A stretch of DNA of 64,000 bases. It comes from Streptomyces lydicus. Lineage in GTDB: Bacteria > Actinomycetota > Actinomycetes > Streptomycetales > Streptomycetaceae. Of this stretch, positions 8,607 through 17,725 are shown piece after piece; positions within the stretch are counted from its first letter, which is position 1, and every line of letters begins with the position of its first letter. Below the pieces are notes generated by a model, which made no database searches, was not told where the DNA came from, and worked only from the letters and a program-made list of their open reading frames with translations. The stretch lies in the NCBI RefSeq assembly GCF_004125265.1, contig NZ_RDTE01000003.1, positions 8,308,001-8,372,000 on the forward strand. The letters are read 5' to 3'. A program made the translations under genes and the position numbers.

Positions 8607-10424
8607 TCAGTGCCGGGCGGTGGGCGCGTTGGCCGCCGTGACGTTGACGGCGGCCCAGGCCTTGTCCACCGTCTGGTACTCGGTGCTGTCGGCGCCGTAC
8701 AGGTCCTTGGCCGCGTGCAGCGTCGCGGTCCGGGCGTCATGGAAGTCGGTCGTGGAGACCATGTACCGGGTGAGTGCCCGGTAGAAGATCGCCGTCGCCT
8801 TGTTCCGGCCGATGCCGGTCACCTTCGAGCCCTTGTAGGTGGGGGAGTCGTAGGCGACGCCACCGATCGTCTTCTTGCCGCTGCCCTCGGCGAGGAGGTA
8901 GAAGGCGTGCGAGGAGACACCGGAACCGCCGTGCACCTCGGCGTCGTAGGACGCCTTCGACCAGTAGTCGACCGTGCCTTCGAGCTTGTCGAGGGACGGC
9001 TTGTCCAGACGGCGCAGGAACTTCTGGTCGAGGCCCAGCTTCTCACCCATCAGGTAGTTCGGCGGGTTCTTCGGGTTGTCGGCCGAGAACTCGACCGCGC
9101 TGCCGAAGATGTCCGCCAGCGACTCGTTGAGGGAACCGGGTTCGCCGAACCCGTTCCCCTCCTCGTCGGTGCGGGTGGGCTGCAGGTTGGCCGTTGCCTC
9201 GACGACACCGTGGGTGAGCTCATGGCCGGTGACATCCAGCACGACCAAGGGCTTGGTGAACGTCTTGCCGTCGCCGTCGCCGTAGAGCATGCAGCCGCAG
9301 TCCGGGCTCCAGTAGGCGTTGCCCACCTTCTGGCCGAAGTGGACCAGGGCGTGTGCCCCGTGGCCGTCGTTCTTGATGCCGTCACGGCCGAAGGTCTTCT
9401 TGTAGAAGTCCAGGGTGCTGGTGACGCCGTACTGGGCGTCGACGGCGGCGGTTGTCCGGTCCTTCGTGGTGCCGTTGCCCCAGCGGTTGGTGGCGCTGGT
9501 GAAGGCCTTGCCGTCGGTGAACTTCTTCGCCTCCTTGTCGCCGGCGTCACGGGTCTCGGTGTTCCCGCGGGTGGAGTCCTTGAGGGTGAAGGACTGCTGC
9601 GCGGTGCGGGTGGTGGACAGCGGCACCTTGCCGACGAAGAGGGAGGCACCCGAGCCGGTGGCCGCGGACGGGAAGTCGGCGCTCCCGGCCGCCTTTTCCG
9701 TGGCGGCCGGCGCGGACGGGCCGGTGGAACCCAGACCGGTGGCGGGGCTCAGCCGCTCGCCCCGGGCACGCAACTTGGCCTGGACGGCGGGCGACAGGAA
9801 GGAGTCGTCGGCCGCGGTGTTGCTGAGCACCGCCCCGGAGGCCGCGTCGAGGACGAGCGTACGGGCGCCGCCGGCCTCGGAGAGCCGGCTGTCGGCCACC
9901 TGCACCCGGTAGGCCAGCGTGGTCCGGTTCGCGCGGGCATCCACGACCAGTTCGGGCTCGCCGGCGCGGCCCTTCGCCGCGGCGGCGGCCTTCGTCCTGG
10001 CCTGACCCGCCGACAGCTTCGGGTGCGCGTCGGGCACATCGACCTGGTGACGGTAGGCCCGGGTCACGCTCTCGTACGCCGACTTGGCGGTCAGGTGGAT
10101 GACGAGGTCGCCACCGAGCACCGGCAGCCCGCGGTGCGTACGGACGAAACGGACATGCTGTCGTCCGTCCGGATCGATGAGCGTGTCCGTGACCTCGAGG
10201 GTGTCCTTCTTGCCGACTCCGGTGGCCGAGGCATGGGCGTACGCAGCGGCGCGGGCCGCCTCCACGGCCTTGCGGGGAGCGGGAGTTGAGGCGGAGGGGG
10301 AAGCGGCCGGCGAGGTCGCGGGGCCGGCGAAGGCGCTGCCCGCCGCCCCGGCGGTGAGAGTGGCGGCCGTCGTCACGGCGACGGCGATGGCCAGGCGGCG
10401 CCCGCGTATGTGGGGTCTACGCAC
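8607..10424 (-). CDS. Secreted thermolysin-like neutral metalloprotease (M4 family)
   Basis: This 605-residue pre-pro-enzyme degrades extracellular protein. The signal peptide is MRRPHIRGRRLAIAVAVTTA followed by an Ala-rich site. A propeptide of about 180 residues contains FTP/PepSY-like stretches. The M4 catalytic part carries the zinc motif HELTH at 401-405, the third ligand Glu in NESLAD (E434), and the catalytic His region GVSSHAFYLLAEG. Length fits the Streptomyces neutral protease group. Start GTG 10424 has TAAGGA about 10 bases upstream. The upstream DNA is unusually AT-rich for this genome and should hold its promoter. It is monocistronic, with a hairpin after the stop. Confidence 0.95.
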   Translation of the reverse strand: MRRPHIRGRRLAIAVAVTTAATLTAGAAGSAFAGPATSPAASPSASTPAPRKAVEAARAAAYAHASATGVGKKDTLEVTDTLIDPDGRQHVRFVRTHRGLPVLGGDLVIHLTAKSAYESVTRAYRHQVDVPDAHPKLSAGQARTKAAAAAKGRAGEPELVVDARANRTTLAYRVQVADSRLSEAGGARTLVLDAASGAVLSNTAADDSFLSPAVQAKLRARGERLSPATGLGSTGPSAPAATEKAAGSADFPSAATGSGASLFVGKVPLSTTRTAQQSFTLKDSTRGNTETRDAGDKEAKKFTDGKAFTSATNRWGNGTTKDRTTAAVDAQYGVTSTLDFYKKTFGRDGIKNDGHGAHALVHFGQKVGNAYWSPDCGCMLYGDGDGKTFTKPLVVLDVTGHELTHGVVEATANLQPTRTDEEGNGFGEPGSLNESLADIFGSAVEFSADNPKNPPNYLMGEKLGLDQKFLRRLDKPSLDKLEGTVDYWSKASYDAEVHGGSGVSSHAFYLLAEGSGKKTIGGVAYDSPTYKGSKVTGIGRNKATAIFYRALTRYMVSTTDFHDARTATLHAAKDLYGADSTEYQTVDKAWAAVNVTAANAPTARH

Positions 10425-10723
10425 TGCTGTGGGTCCTTAGCGCTGCGGGGGCGGTCGGCTGGCCAACCGCCCGTACGCGCGGTGCTGTTGTGCACCACGG
10501 GGGCCGCGGGGCCCCGCGCAAACCCTGGTATGTCTGGCATGAGCATGTAAAGAAAAATGTTCAGTATGCGAGATTTATGGTCGAGATTTAACAATTGGCG
10601 AGCTTTGGGTGGCCAGAAGGTGACCAACAGTGCTTCACGGGGAGAGACATGAAGTTGCGCCACTTGGTTGCCCGGGAGTCGCGCCGAACCGTGAACCGCC
10701 GGCGATCCGGCGTCGTTGGCCCT

Positions 10724-10768
10724 GTCCTGTCCTGTCCAGTCCAGTCCAGTCCGGTCCGGTCCTGTCCG
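10724..10768. repeat. Nine tandem GTCCN pentamers
   Basis: Nine consecutive pentamers of the form GTCC followed by T, T, A, A, A, G, G, T, G. The array has no coding sense and lies in the intergenic region upstream of the protease. Confidence 0.8.
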
Positions 10769-10807
10769 GCCCTGCGCGGCCCTCATCGAAGGCGCGTCGA
10801 TACGCGG

Positions 10808-10840
10808 CGGGGTGCGGGGGCGGGGGGGGGAGGGGGAGGG
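10808..10840 (+). repeat. G-rich tract with G-quadruplex potential
   Basis: The plus strand carries successive G runs of 4, 5, 9, 5 and 3 separated by one to three bases. This satisfies the usual pattern for an intramolecular G-quadruplex. It lies about 40 bp from the pentamer array. Confidence 0.55.
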
Positions 10841-11065
10841 TTATCCCTGTATCCAGGCCCTGGCGGAGAACCGAAACGTGTTACTGCTGCTCGCCCTGGT
10901 CGCCACGGGGGCGAGCAGCAGCGCGCGCCGGTCTGCTGTCAGGCACGGTGACGCGCCGGCGCCGTGCCGCCGGCGTGGTACAGCTGTCCGCGGCCGGCGT
11001 CCGGGTCCTGGCGCCGGCCTGTTTCGGCCTGGCGGGGTCCTGGCCGCGGTCCGGGCCGTGGCGGG

Positions 11066-11356
11066 CTACCGGTGGAAAAGCTCCTCCAGGGAGGCCTCGG
11101 CTCGTTCGCCGCCGCGGGCGGCTTCGACGACGGCCTGGTGGAAGGCGCGGCTGGCTGCTTCGGAATGGCACGGGACGGGGCTGCCGGCCATGGTGTACCA
11201 GTCCGTGGCTCCGGTGTACTGCACAGCTACATGCGCCAGGTCGTCCGACCAGGTCGTATGGATGGTCAGGTCGCCGTTGATCACGCCGATCTCCGCGGTG
11301 TGAACCGCGCCGGGTAGGGCGTGGATCCCGACAGTGGTCCAAGATGCCCAGGTCAT
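11066..11356 (-). CDS. Hypothetical protein of 96 aa
   Basis: Starts at ATG 11356 (MTWASWTTVG) with a good GAGGGGAA ribosome site. The body is a run of short beta-like segments (AEIGVINGDLTIHTTWSDD, AHVAVQYTGATDWYTMAG) followed by an acidic C-terminal helix (VVEAARGGERAEASLEEL). No signal peptide or membrane helix is visible. I do not recognise the family. It is single and flanked by long noncoding stretches. Confidence 0.65.
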   Translation of the reverse strand: MTWASWTTVGIHALPGAVHTAEIGVINGDLTIHTTWSDDLAHVAVQYTGATDWYTMAGSPVPCHSEAASRAFHQAVVEAARGGERAEASLEELFHR

Positions 11357-11562
11357 GATGTTCCCCTCGGCGACAAGGGCCCCGGCCGGCGGCCGGGCGC
11401 GGTGACTCAAGTTTGGCACTTGAGGTGCGGGAGCGCACCGCATGCGGCGGCAGAGATTCCGCTAGCGGCGTGGGGCCCTGGCGGGCTCCCGTGTCCGGTG
11501 GGTCGTACGGGCAGGGCGCGGGGCGCCGCCGGGCCGGGGAGTGTCGAGGCCGCGGCGGAACC

Positions 11563-11748
11563 TCAGTCGATGACCGTGTGGAAGAAGGTGACGGCGGCCC
11601 CGAAGGCGGCGCCGCCGACGAGAGTGGCGGAAGCCGGGTTGCCGCCGTTGAAGAAGGTGAGCACACCGGCGCCGATCGCGGTGAGGGCGCCAAGCAGGAA
11701 GATGACGGCGGAGCGCTGACTCAGCAGGGTTGATCTGTTGTCGGACAC
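11563..11748 (-). CDS. Small two-helix membrane protein
   Basis: The preferred start is GTG 11748 (VSDNRSTLL), which has GGAG 5 bases upstream and gives 61 residues. The frame is open up to ATG 11859. Two hydrophobic stretches are visible (VIFLLGALTAIGAGVLTFF and ASATLVGGAAFGAAVTFF), separated by NGGNP. It looks like a small integral membrane protein of unknown function. The gap to the next gene (11749-12051) shows nothing else. Confidence 0.55.
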   Translation of the reverse strand: MSDNRSTLLSQRSAVIFLLGALTAIGAGVLTFFNGGNPASATLVGGAAFGAAVTFFHTVID

Positions 11749-12051
11749 ATCAACTCCGATCTGCGCGGGAGCGACGGATCGCTCGGTGCGGATGCTGATG
11801 CTCTGACTGATCTTCTCATCCCACTCACCGGATTTTCGGCAGCACACGAGGAAATTCACAAAGAGCCACGGAAAGAATCAAGGCGGGCCCGGGGGTGGCG
11901 TGCGGGCGCGGAGGCCGGGCGGTCGCCGAACTCCCGCTGGACGGCGGGCTTTGGGGTGTGTCCTGACAGGGCAAGGGTGCGCTGCCCGGGCCGGCGGGCC
12001 GGGCAGTGGCGATCCGGGTGCTCATACGCAGGTCGCGTCCGCGAACACCTC

Positions 12052-13176
12052 TCAGTGGTCGGCGCTGTTTCCCCCGCGGCCGGGCCTCCCGCGGCCCGGC
12101 ACCTGGCGGGTGATCGCGAGGACCGCCATATCGTCGTCGCGCGGCCCGCCGGTCCAGTGCGCGACATCGGCCGCCAAGCGGTCGATCAATTCCCGGGGCC
12201 CCCGGAACGGGCCGTGGTCCGTCAGCTGTGTCGCGGGGTCGTAGAACGTTCCGGCACGGTTCCTGGCCTCCGTCACGCCGTCGGTGATCAGCAGCAGTGT
12301 GCTGCCCGCCGGGAACGGCCAGTGGGTGGGTCCGGTCCGTGCCGCGCCCAGGGCGCCCATCCCCAGCGGAAGGCCGGGATCGTCGACCTCCAGTGCGCGC
12401 ACCTCGTCGTCGTGGCAGAGGTAGGGCGCGGGGTGGCCGCAGTTCAGCAGTCGCAGCCCTGCCGCCCCCGGGAGGACTTCGCAGATCAGGGCCGTGATGA
12501 AACCTTCGAGCCGGTTCTCCTCCGAGGTGTGCTCGCTCTCCCGCAGCAGCGCGTGTTCCATCCGGCCGGCCAGCGCCCTCAGGTCCAGCTCCTGCTCGGC
12601 GGCCTCACGGAACGCACCCAGTAGCACCGACACCGCGCTCACCGCCCCGAGCCCCTTGCCCCGCACGTCCGCGATCATCAGCCGCACGCCGAACGGGGTG
12701 CGCTGGACGGCGTAGGCGTCGCCACCGATCCGGGCCTCGCTCTGCGCGGCCTGGTAACGGGCGGCGATGGCCAGCCGGCCGATGCGTTCCGGCGGTGCGG
12801 GCAGCACGGCACGCTGGGCCGCCTCCGCCACCGAACGGACGACATCCAGATGGCGTCCGTAACGGGCGACCACCCGATTGACCCCGACGCCCATGAGCGC
12901 GGCGAAGAGGGTGTTGACGAGCTCCAGATGGCCTTCGAGGCCGTCGGCGGTGCTGTCCTTCACCGTCAGAGCGAAGACGCCCACGACGATGGCGGCGCCG
13001 ATCGTCAGGGTGTGCCGCAGGGAGAGCAGTGCGCCGGCGGTGACGCTGGCAGCCGTCAGCATCGGGTCGCCCCAGTAGTCCGCCGGCGAGAACGCGTCCC
13101 AGACGAGCCCTCCGGCGACCAGAACGCTCGGAGCGAACTGGACGTATCGGGGCCATCGCGGAGAGAAAGGGGGCAT
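12052..13176 (-). CDS. Membrane-anchored SpoIIE/PP2C serine phosphatase
   Basis: A 374-residue protein with several N-terminal hydrophobic segments (about residues 15-120: VLVAGGLVWDAF, LTAASVTAGALLSL, IGAAIVVGVFALTV, and a stretch ending GVGVNRVV) followed by a SpoIIE-type phosphatase domain (about 140-360). Its metal sites are ARIGGDAYAV and IADVRGKGLGA, and the C-terminal acids are in LLITDGVTEAR and DDDMAVLAI. Unlike the phosphatase at 1405 it has no PAS, GAF or ATPase domain. Start ATG 13176 is chosen for AGGAA upstream; an ATG eight codons earlier is also in frame. It probably resets a phosphorylated antagonist protein in a stress pathway. It is divergent from the DMT transporter. Confidence 0.85.
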   Translation of the reverse strand: MPPFSPRWPRYVQFAPSVLVAGGLVWDAFSPADYWGDPMLTAASVTAGALLSLRHTLTIGAAIVVGVFALTVKDSTADGLEGHLELVNTLFAALMGVGVNRVVARYGRHLDVVRSVAEAAQRAVLPAPPERIGRLAIAARYQAAQSEARIGGDAYAVQRTPFGVRLMIADVRGKGLGAVSAVSVLLGAFREAAEQELDLRALAGRMEHALLRESEHTSEENRLEGFITALICEVLPGAAGLRLLNCGHPAPYLCHDDEVRALEVDDPGLPLGMGALGAARTGPTHWPFPAGSTLLLITDGVTEARNRAGTFYDPATQLTDHGPFRGPRELIDRLAADVAHWTGGPRDDDMAVLAITRQVPGRGRPGRGGNSADH

Positions 13177-13544
13177 AGGGATTCCTGACCAGCCGTCCAT
13201 GTCGGGTAGCAGGAATATGCCTGTTTCGGGGAGATTTATACAGCGTGCTCCGGTGGGCGGGCGAGGCCCGCGGCTCGCCTGCCCGACCGCGCTGCGCCCA
13301 CGGCCTCCGGCCACCGGCGTCGTGGGGCGGCCCGCACGTGTGTCACTGGGGGGAGGCGCCCGCCCGGCCCCCGGGAACCATCCGTCCGGCCCAGCGAATG
13401 CGGCTGCCCGGCGTCCGTGTCGCCGGGCGGCCTGGACCGGCCGCCGGATAGCGTCGGGGACCGGTACAGCGCCGCCCCGCCGCCGCCCGACCACCGCGGC
13501 GCAGGCCCCGCCGGGGGCCCGGGCGGCCGACGAGGAGGTGGGCC

Positions 13545-14471
13545 GTGACCACGTGGCCGGCCGTGGTGTTCGCCGTGCTCGCGGCAGCCAGCAATGCGCT
13601 GGCCACGGTCCTGCAGCGGCGCGCGGCCCGTACCGTCCCGCTGTCCACCGGACTGCGCCTCGGCCTGCTCGTCGATCTGCTGCACCGTGCCGTCTGGATC
13701 GGCGGGATGCTCGCGGTCGTCGCCGCGGCCTGCTTCCAGGCGCTGGCACTGTCGCAGGGCGCGCTGTCGGTGGTGCAGCCCCTCTTCGTCCTCGAACTGC
13801 CCCTCGCCCTGCTCATCGGGCGGGTCCTGCTGGGCGGACGGATCCCCCGCACCGGGTGGATCGGTGTGGGGCTGCTCGTCGTCGGGCTCGGATCCGCCCT
13901 CGCCGCCGCCGCGCCCACCATCGGCACCACCCACGCCCCGTTCGACCGCTGGGTGCCCGCCCTGGTGGTCTGCGCCGTGGTGATCGCTGCGGCGGTCGGT
14001 GCGGCGCTCCGCCGCGGGGCGGGCGGCGTACGGGCCGCCTGCTTCGCCGGGGCGACAGCGGTCGGGTACGCCCTCACCGCGGCCATGCTGAAGGACGCCA
14101 CCCACGCCTGGCAGACCGGCGGCCCCGCCGCGTTCTTCACCACCTGGCAGACCTACGGTTTCGCCGCCACCGGCGTACTGGCCATCTTCCTCCTGGAAAA
14201 CGCCATGCAGTCGGGCCCGCTGACCGCCTCGCAGCCGGTCCTCACGCTCGGCGATGCGCTGGTGAGTCTGTCGCTGGGCGTCACCCTGTTCGACGAGCGG
14301 GTACGGACCGGCTGGTGGCTGCTGCCCGAGGCGCTGGGCGTCGGACTGGTCCTGTGGGGCGCGGTGCTGCTCTCCCGCGTCGCCCTGGCCAGGGACCTGA
14401 CAGGTGCTCACGACACGACACCGGCCGCCGCCCGCGATGCCGGTACGGAGCCCGGGCCGGCCGACATCTGA
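13545..14471 (+). CDS. DMT-superfamily (EamA-like) transporter
   Basis: A 308-residue protein with about nine to ten hydrophobic helices in two EamA-like halves, from VVFAVLAAASNALATVLQ to LLPEALGVGLVLWGAVLLS. The first helix region, SNALATVLQRRAA, is typical of the Streptomyces DMT transporters related to magnesium-transporter-like NIPA proteins. Start GTG 13545 follows GAGGAGGTGGGCC. It is likely an inner-membrane metabolite or cation carrier; the substrate is unknown. It ends shortly before the decayed region. Confidence 0.85.
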   Translation: MTTWPAVVFAVLAAASNALATVLQRRAARTVPLSTGLRLGLLVDLLHRAVWIGGMLAVVAAACFQALALSQGALSVVQPLFVLELPLALLIGRVLLGGRIPRTGWIGVGLLVVGLGSALAAAAPTIGTTHAPFDRWVPALVVCAVVIAAAVGAALRRGAGGVRAACFAGATAVGYALTAAMLKDATHAWQTGGPAAFFTTWQTYGFAATGVLAIFLLENAMQSGPLTASQPVLTLGDALVSLSLGVTLFDERVRTGWWLLPEALGVGLVLWGAVLLSRVALARDLTGAHDTTPAAARDAGTEPGPADI

Positions 14472-14583
14472 GCGCCGCGCGACGCCGAGAGCTCCCGGAC
14501 CCACCCCCCCGTGCTGGAGCCCCTGCCGCACCGCATGACCCTCGCCGCATGAGGCCCACGGCATCGCCTTCCCCGCACCGGCC

Positions 14584-15005
14584 TCACCGCATGACGTGCT
14601 TGACCTGGGTGTAGTCCAACAGGCCCGCGAGGGACAGGTCGCTGCCGTAGCCGGAGTGCTTGACCCCGCCGTGCGGCATCTCCGACACCGTCGTGCCATG
14701 GGTGTTCACCCAGACGATCCCGGTGTGCAGGGCGCGGGTGGCCCGCATGGCACGCGCGTGGCCGGTGGTCCACACGCTCGCCGCCAGGCCGAACCGGACC
14801 CCGTTCGCCAGCCGGAGGGCTTCGGCCTCGTCGGTGAAGGGCTGCACCGTGACGACCGGACCGAAGATCTCCTCCTGCACGATCTCGTCGTCCTGGCGCA
14901 CCCCGGCAACGACCGTGGGGGAGTGGAACCAGCCGGGCCCTTCCGGTGCCGTACCTCCCGCCACCACCTCGGCATGGTCCGGCAGGCGGCGCAACAACCC
15001 TTGTA
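14584..15005 (-). pseudogene. Aldehyde dehydrogenase remnant (C-terminal ~140 aa only)
   Basis: The reading frame encodes the last third of an NAD-dependent aldehyde dehydrogenase: EEIFGPVVTVQPF, NGVRFGLAASVWTTG, VNTHGTTVSEMPHGG and a normal C-terminus LLDYTQVKHVMR. The sequence most resembles aminobutyraldehyde or betaine-aldehyde type enzymes. The NAD-binding part and the catalytic Cys and Glu, which lie upstream in the family, are missing. Homology stops near 15000-15030, where a different gene remnant on the opposite strand begins. No start codon or ribosome site precedes it, so the fragment should be inactive. Confidence 0.8.
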
Positions 15006-15270
15006 CGGAGGCGACCCGGCCCTCATCAACCGAACCATACCGACCGCCCTGCACGTGCACCGGATCAACACCGACCACGGGATCATCGACGGTGACGGCG
15101 AATTTCAGCGGAATTTCGCGCCGCGCCGAGGCGAGCTCATCCTCATCCGCCCGGACGGCTACCTCGCCGCACGCGTCCCCGAAGACCACGCAGCCGACCT
15201 GTTCGACTGCCTTCCCTCCCTGTACCAGTTCGTTGACCAACTCCGTCGTCATCTGACCTACTGCGCGCAA
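15001..15270 (+). pseudogene. FAD-dependent aromatic monooxygenase remnant (C-terminal end)
   Basis: The plus-strand frame from about 15001 contains GELILIRPDGYLAARV, the signature at the end of the thioredoxin-like C-terminal domain of PheA/TfdB-type FAD monooxygenases. Only about 75-85 residues of a usual 500 or more remain. FAD-binding motifs are absent, and there is no start. It abuts the 5' truncated aldehyde dehydrogenase remnant head to head. The assignment rests on one motif and its spacing to the end, so it is less sure than the dehydrogenase call. Confidence 0.5.
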
Positions 15271-15945
15271 GCGTCGCGGTCGAGCACGATCACCGCGCTC
15301 GACCGAGGCACTGCCGCCACCGGCACGGGAGGTGACGCGAATTCAGAGTGCTGGCCCGCTGTTGCGGTCTTCGCACACCAGTCCCTAGCGGGACGTCCCT
15401 AGCGGTGCGGTCGGGTCACTGTCTACCGCCGCCTCCAGCCGTGGGCGGGTGGCAGACCTTCGAACGCCAGCCGTCAGCTGCCCCACCGATTCAGCGACAG
15501 CTGTTATGTGGGTCTGACCGGGAAACCGCTTATGACGTAGCACTGTTGGCAACCAATGGCCTGCTGAGTCCCCACTGAGCGGGCGAGAGGGAAGCGGCGG
15601 CTCCGCCGCTGGCAAGGGACGCGTGGAGGGCGGAGGCCCGGGAAGTGATCGACAACCAGCCTGCAAAGCCGCCGGTAGTGATAGGGAGGCTGGTTCGTTG
15701 GTGGCACTGGTTCCAACATGTATGGCAATTCATTGCAGGTTGCAGGAAGCATGACGAGATGGTTCCAACAAGCCTGTCCCGCAGGCCAGATACCGCCAGG
15801 TCGCCACGCCAACTGGTTCCCACTATCGCGTTCAGGCTCATCGTGCCAACGAAGTTTGAGTGGCAAGAAGTGCTTGTGTGTCAGGGTGGCGGTAGAGAAC
15901 TCGCGGGTGCGTACACGCATCCGGACCTGAGAGCGTTGGGGAGCC
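15271..15945. other. Noncoding stretch with lower GC and short repeats
   Basis: No open frame here looks like a gene. The sequence is visibly less GC-rich than its surroundings. It contains a hairpin GTCCC-TAGC-GGGAC (15381-15394) whose left part recurs at 15395-15405, a GCGGCGGCTCCGCCGC palindrome near 15590, and three copies of TGGTTCCMAC at 15708-15717, 15760-15769 and 15814-15823 (spacing 52 and 54 bp). It probably includes the promoter of the GDSL gene and scar DNA from rearrangement. Confidence 0.45.
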
Positions 15946-17097
15946 GTGACGGTGGCGATGCGGGCAGTTCCGCTGGTGGGCGGGCCGGTGGAGTTACGGG
16001 GTGCGCTGGACTTGGAGCGGACGCAGGCGGGGGTGATGCCTCGCCGGTTGCCCGCGTGGACCAAGGAGCAGTACCAGGACCCGTCGGTCTACGGGGTGAC
16101 GGTGATGCCTTCGGGGGTGCGGCTGGTGTTCCGCACCGATGCGCGTGAGTTGGAGTTCGAGGTACTCACCTCCACAGGGCAGCTCGACAACGACCCCCGA
16201 CCTCGCCCGACCGGGATGCTGGAACTGCTGGTGGACGGTGCCCACGCCGGGCGCCGGCAAGCACCGATGGGCAACGTGGTGCGGATGGCGGGCCCGGGGA
16301 CCGCGCAGCGACTGGTCCCGGGGGAGCCGGGGACCGTACGGTTCGCCGGGCTGCCGAGTGGCATGAAGAAAGTCGAGCTGTGGCTGCCCCAGCAGACCCC
16401 CACGGAACTGGTGGCGCTACGTGCTGACGGCGAGGTGCTGGCACCGCTGCCGGACGGTCGGCGCCGCTGGGTGCACCACGGCAGTTCCATCAGCCACTGC
16501 CTCGAAGCCGACGGCCCGACCGGCACCTGGCCGGTGGTGGCGGCTTCGCTCGGGGGAGTGGAGGTGATCAACCTCAGCCAGGCGGGCAACGACATGCTGG
16601 ACCCCTATGTCGCCCGGACGATCCGCGACATGCCGGCCGACCTGATCAGCCTCAAGGTGGGCGTCAACATCGTGGGCCTGGCCACCTTCCGGCTGCGGAC
16701 GTTCGGTCCCGCGGTGCACGGATTCCTGGACACGATCCGGGACGGCCACCCGGACACTCCGCTGCTGCTGATGTCCCCGGTGAGTTGTCCGGCACTTGAA
16801 GAGACTCCCGGCCCGACCACGATGGGCCCTGACGGGAAGATCACAGCCCTGGGCGACCCGGCCGATGTGGCCCGTGGGGCGTTGTCGCTGACGGTGGTCC
16901 GTGACGAACTGGCCCGAATCGTGGCAGCCCGGCGAGCACGCGATCCCCACCTGCACTATCTCGACGGACGCGAACTGCTCGGCCCGCACGAGGTGGATGA
17001 CCTTGCCGACGGCCTGCACCCCACCGCCGCCGCATACCGCCGGATGGGCAAACGCTTCGCCGCCCGCGCCTTCGCCGACGACGGCCCCTTCCGCTGA
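15946..17097 (+). CDS. SGNH/GDSL-family hydrolase
   Basis: This is a 383-residue esterase/lipase-like enzyme of the two-domain GDSL type. An N-terminal beta-rich domain (about 1-170) precedes the SGNH hydrolase domain. The nucleophile Ser is in HHGSSISHC, the oxyanion Gly/Asn blocks are in NLSQAGND and KVGVNIVG, and the catalytic Asp and His are in DGLHPTAAAYRRMG. There is no signal peptide, so it should act inside the cell. Start GTG 15946 follows GGGGAG. The gene is intact although it lies between truncated genes, which suggests it is under selection or is a later arrival. A clean terminator follows. Confidence 0.9.
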   Translation: MTVAMRAVPLVGGPVELRGALDLERTQAGVMPRRLPAWTKEQYQDPSVYGVTVMPSGVRLVFRTDARELEFEVLTSTGQLDNDPRPRPTGMLELLVDGAHAGRRQAPMGNVVRMAGPGTAQRLVPGEPGTVRFAGLPSGMKKVELWLPQQTPTELVALRADGEVLAPLPDGRRRWVHHGSSISHCLEADGPTGTWPVVAASLGGVEVINLSQAGNDMLDPYVARTIRDMPADLISLKVGVNIVGLATFRLRTFGPAVHGFLDTIRDGHPDTPLLLMSPVSCPALEETPGPTTMGPDGKITALGDPADVARGALSLTVVRDELARIVAARRARDPHLHYLDGRELLGPHEVDDLADGLHPTAAAYRRMGKRFAARAFADDGPFR

Positions 17098-17105
17098 GCG
17101 ACCGA

Positions 17106-17134
17106 GGCTCCACACCTGCATCAGGTGCGGAGCC
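17106..17134 (+). terminator. Terminator hairpin after the GDSL hydrolase gene
   Basis: A 13-bp stem with one A-C mismatch (17106-17118 with 17122-17134) and a 3-base loop CAT begins 8 bases after the stop codon. Confidence 0.75.
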
Positions 17135-17206
17135 AGAGCGTAAGCGGGTTCCTCGTAGTGGCCTGATCCTTGATCAGCCGCGCTGAACCTGTGGGAGCCG
17201 CTTCGA

Positions 17207-17578
17207 CTACCTGAGCAGCAGCCGCCGGCCGTCGGCGAGTCGCTGCGCCCATTTCACGGTGGGAAAGATGATGTCGTAGCGGTTCCCGGCGTTGAGCTTG
17301 GCGGCCATGCCCTCCATCGAGTCGAAGTTCGACTGGATGACCTTGACGCCGTACTCCTTCTCGAACCCGTCGAAGACGGCCGGGGTGACGAAGTCCGCCC
17401 AGTTGAAATACACCAGGTCGCCGTCCGCCTTCACGTCGATCGGCCGGTCCGGGTTGCCGAAGGCGTTGCGGTCCTCCGGCAGGAAGCCGCAGCCGGCCAG
17501 GCCGGTGCCGAGGGCCGCGGCGACGCCCGAGCGCAGGAGCGCGCGCCGGGACGGAGATGGAGGTTCCTCGGGGGACAT
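17207..17578 (-). pseudogene. Truncated spermidine/putrescine-type ABC substrate-binding protein
   Basis: The frame starts normally at ATG 17578 with GGAGAGG upstream. It has a twin-arginine lipoprotein signal (SRRALLRSG ... TGLAGCG) and the N-terminal lobe of a PotD/extracellular-solute-binding-1 protein: LVYFNWADFVTP, EKEYGVKVIQSNFDSMEGM, RYDIIFPTVKWAQRL. It stops after 123 residues, while the family is usually 350-400. The permease and ATPase genes that normally accompany it are absent. It is upstream of nothing functional on its own strand and follows the Rieske oxygenase gene, so it looks like the stump of a polyamine or quaternary-amine uptake operon. Confidence 0.85.
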
Positions 17579-17725
17579 GGGGTCCTCTCCGTAGGGGATG
17601 CGCGCTGCTTCAGGGAGCGGTCACGGATGCACGGAAGCCCCTCCTCCGTGCGGGACCTGTCAGCCGTGGCGCGGGGCGTCGCGCGCCGAGGGGGACGGCT
17701 CGTGGCGCTGTCTCACCGGTGGGGG

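Larger units (their letters stand above)
10425..11065. other. 641-bp intergenic region upstream of the protease gene
   Basis: No gene is supported here. The part nearest the protease (about 10520-10610) is markedly AT-rich (GTAAAGAAAAATGTTCAG, GATTTAACAATTGG) and is the likely protease promoter and regulatory region. The remainder holds the pentamer array and G-rich tract listed separately, followed by the 3' side of the next minus-strand gene. Confidence 0.5.

Noticed and set aside
8442..10289. Plus-strand open frame across the protease gene
   Set aside because: It is antisense to an M4 protease with all catalytic residues.
15504..16064. Minus-strand frame of 186 codons in the low-GC gap
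   Set aside because: It overlaps the start of the GDSL gene, has no ribosome site, and its composition looks random.
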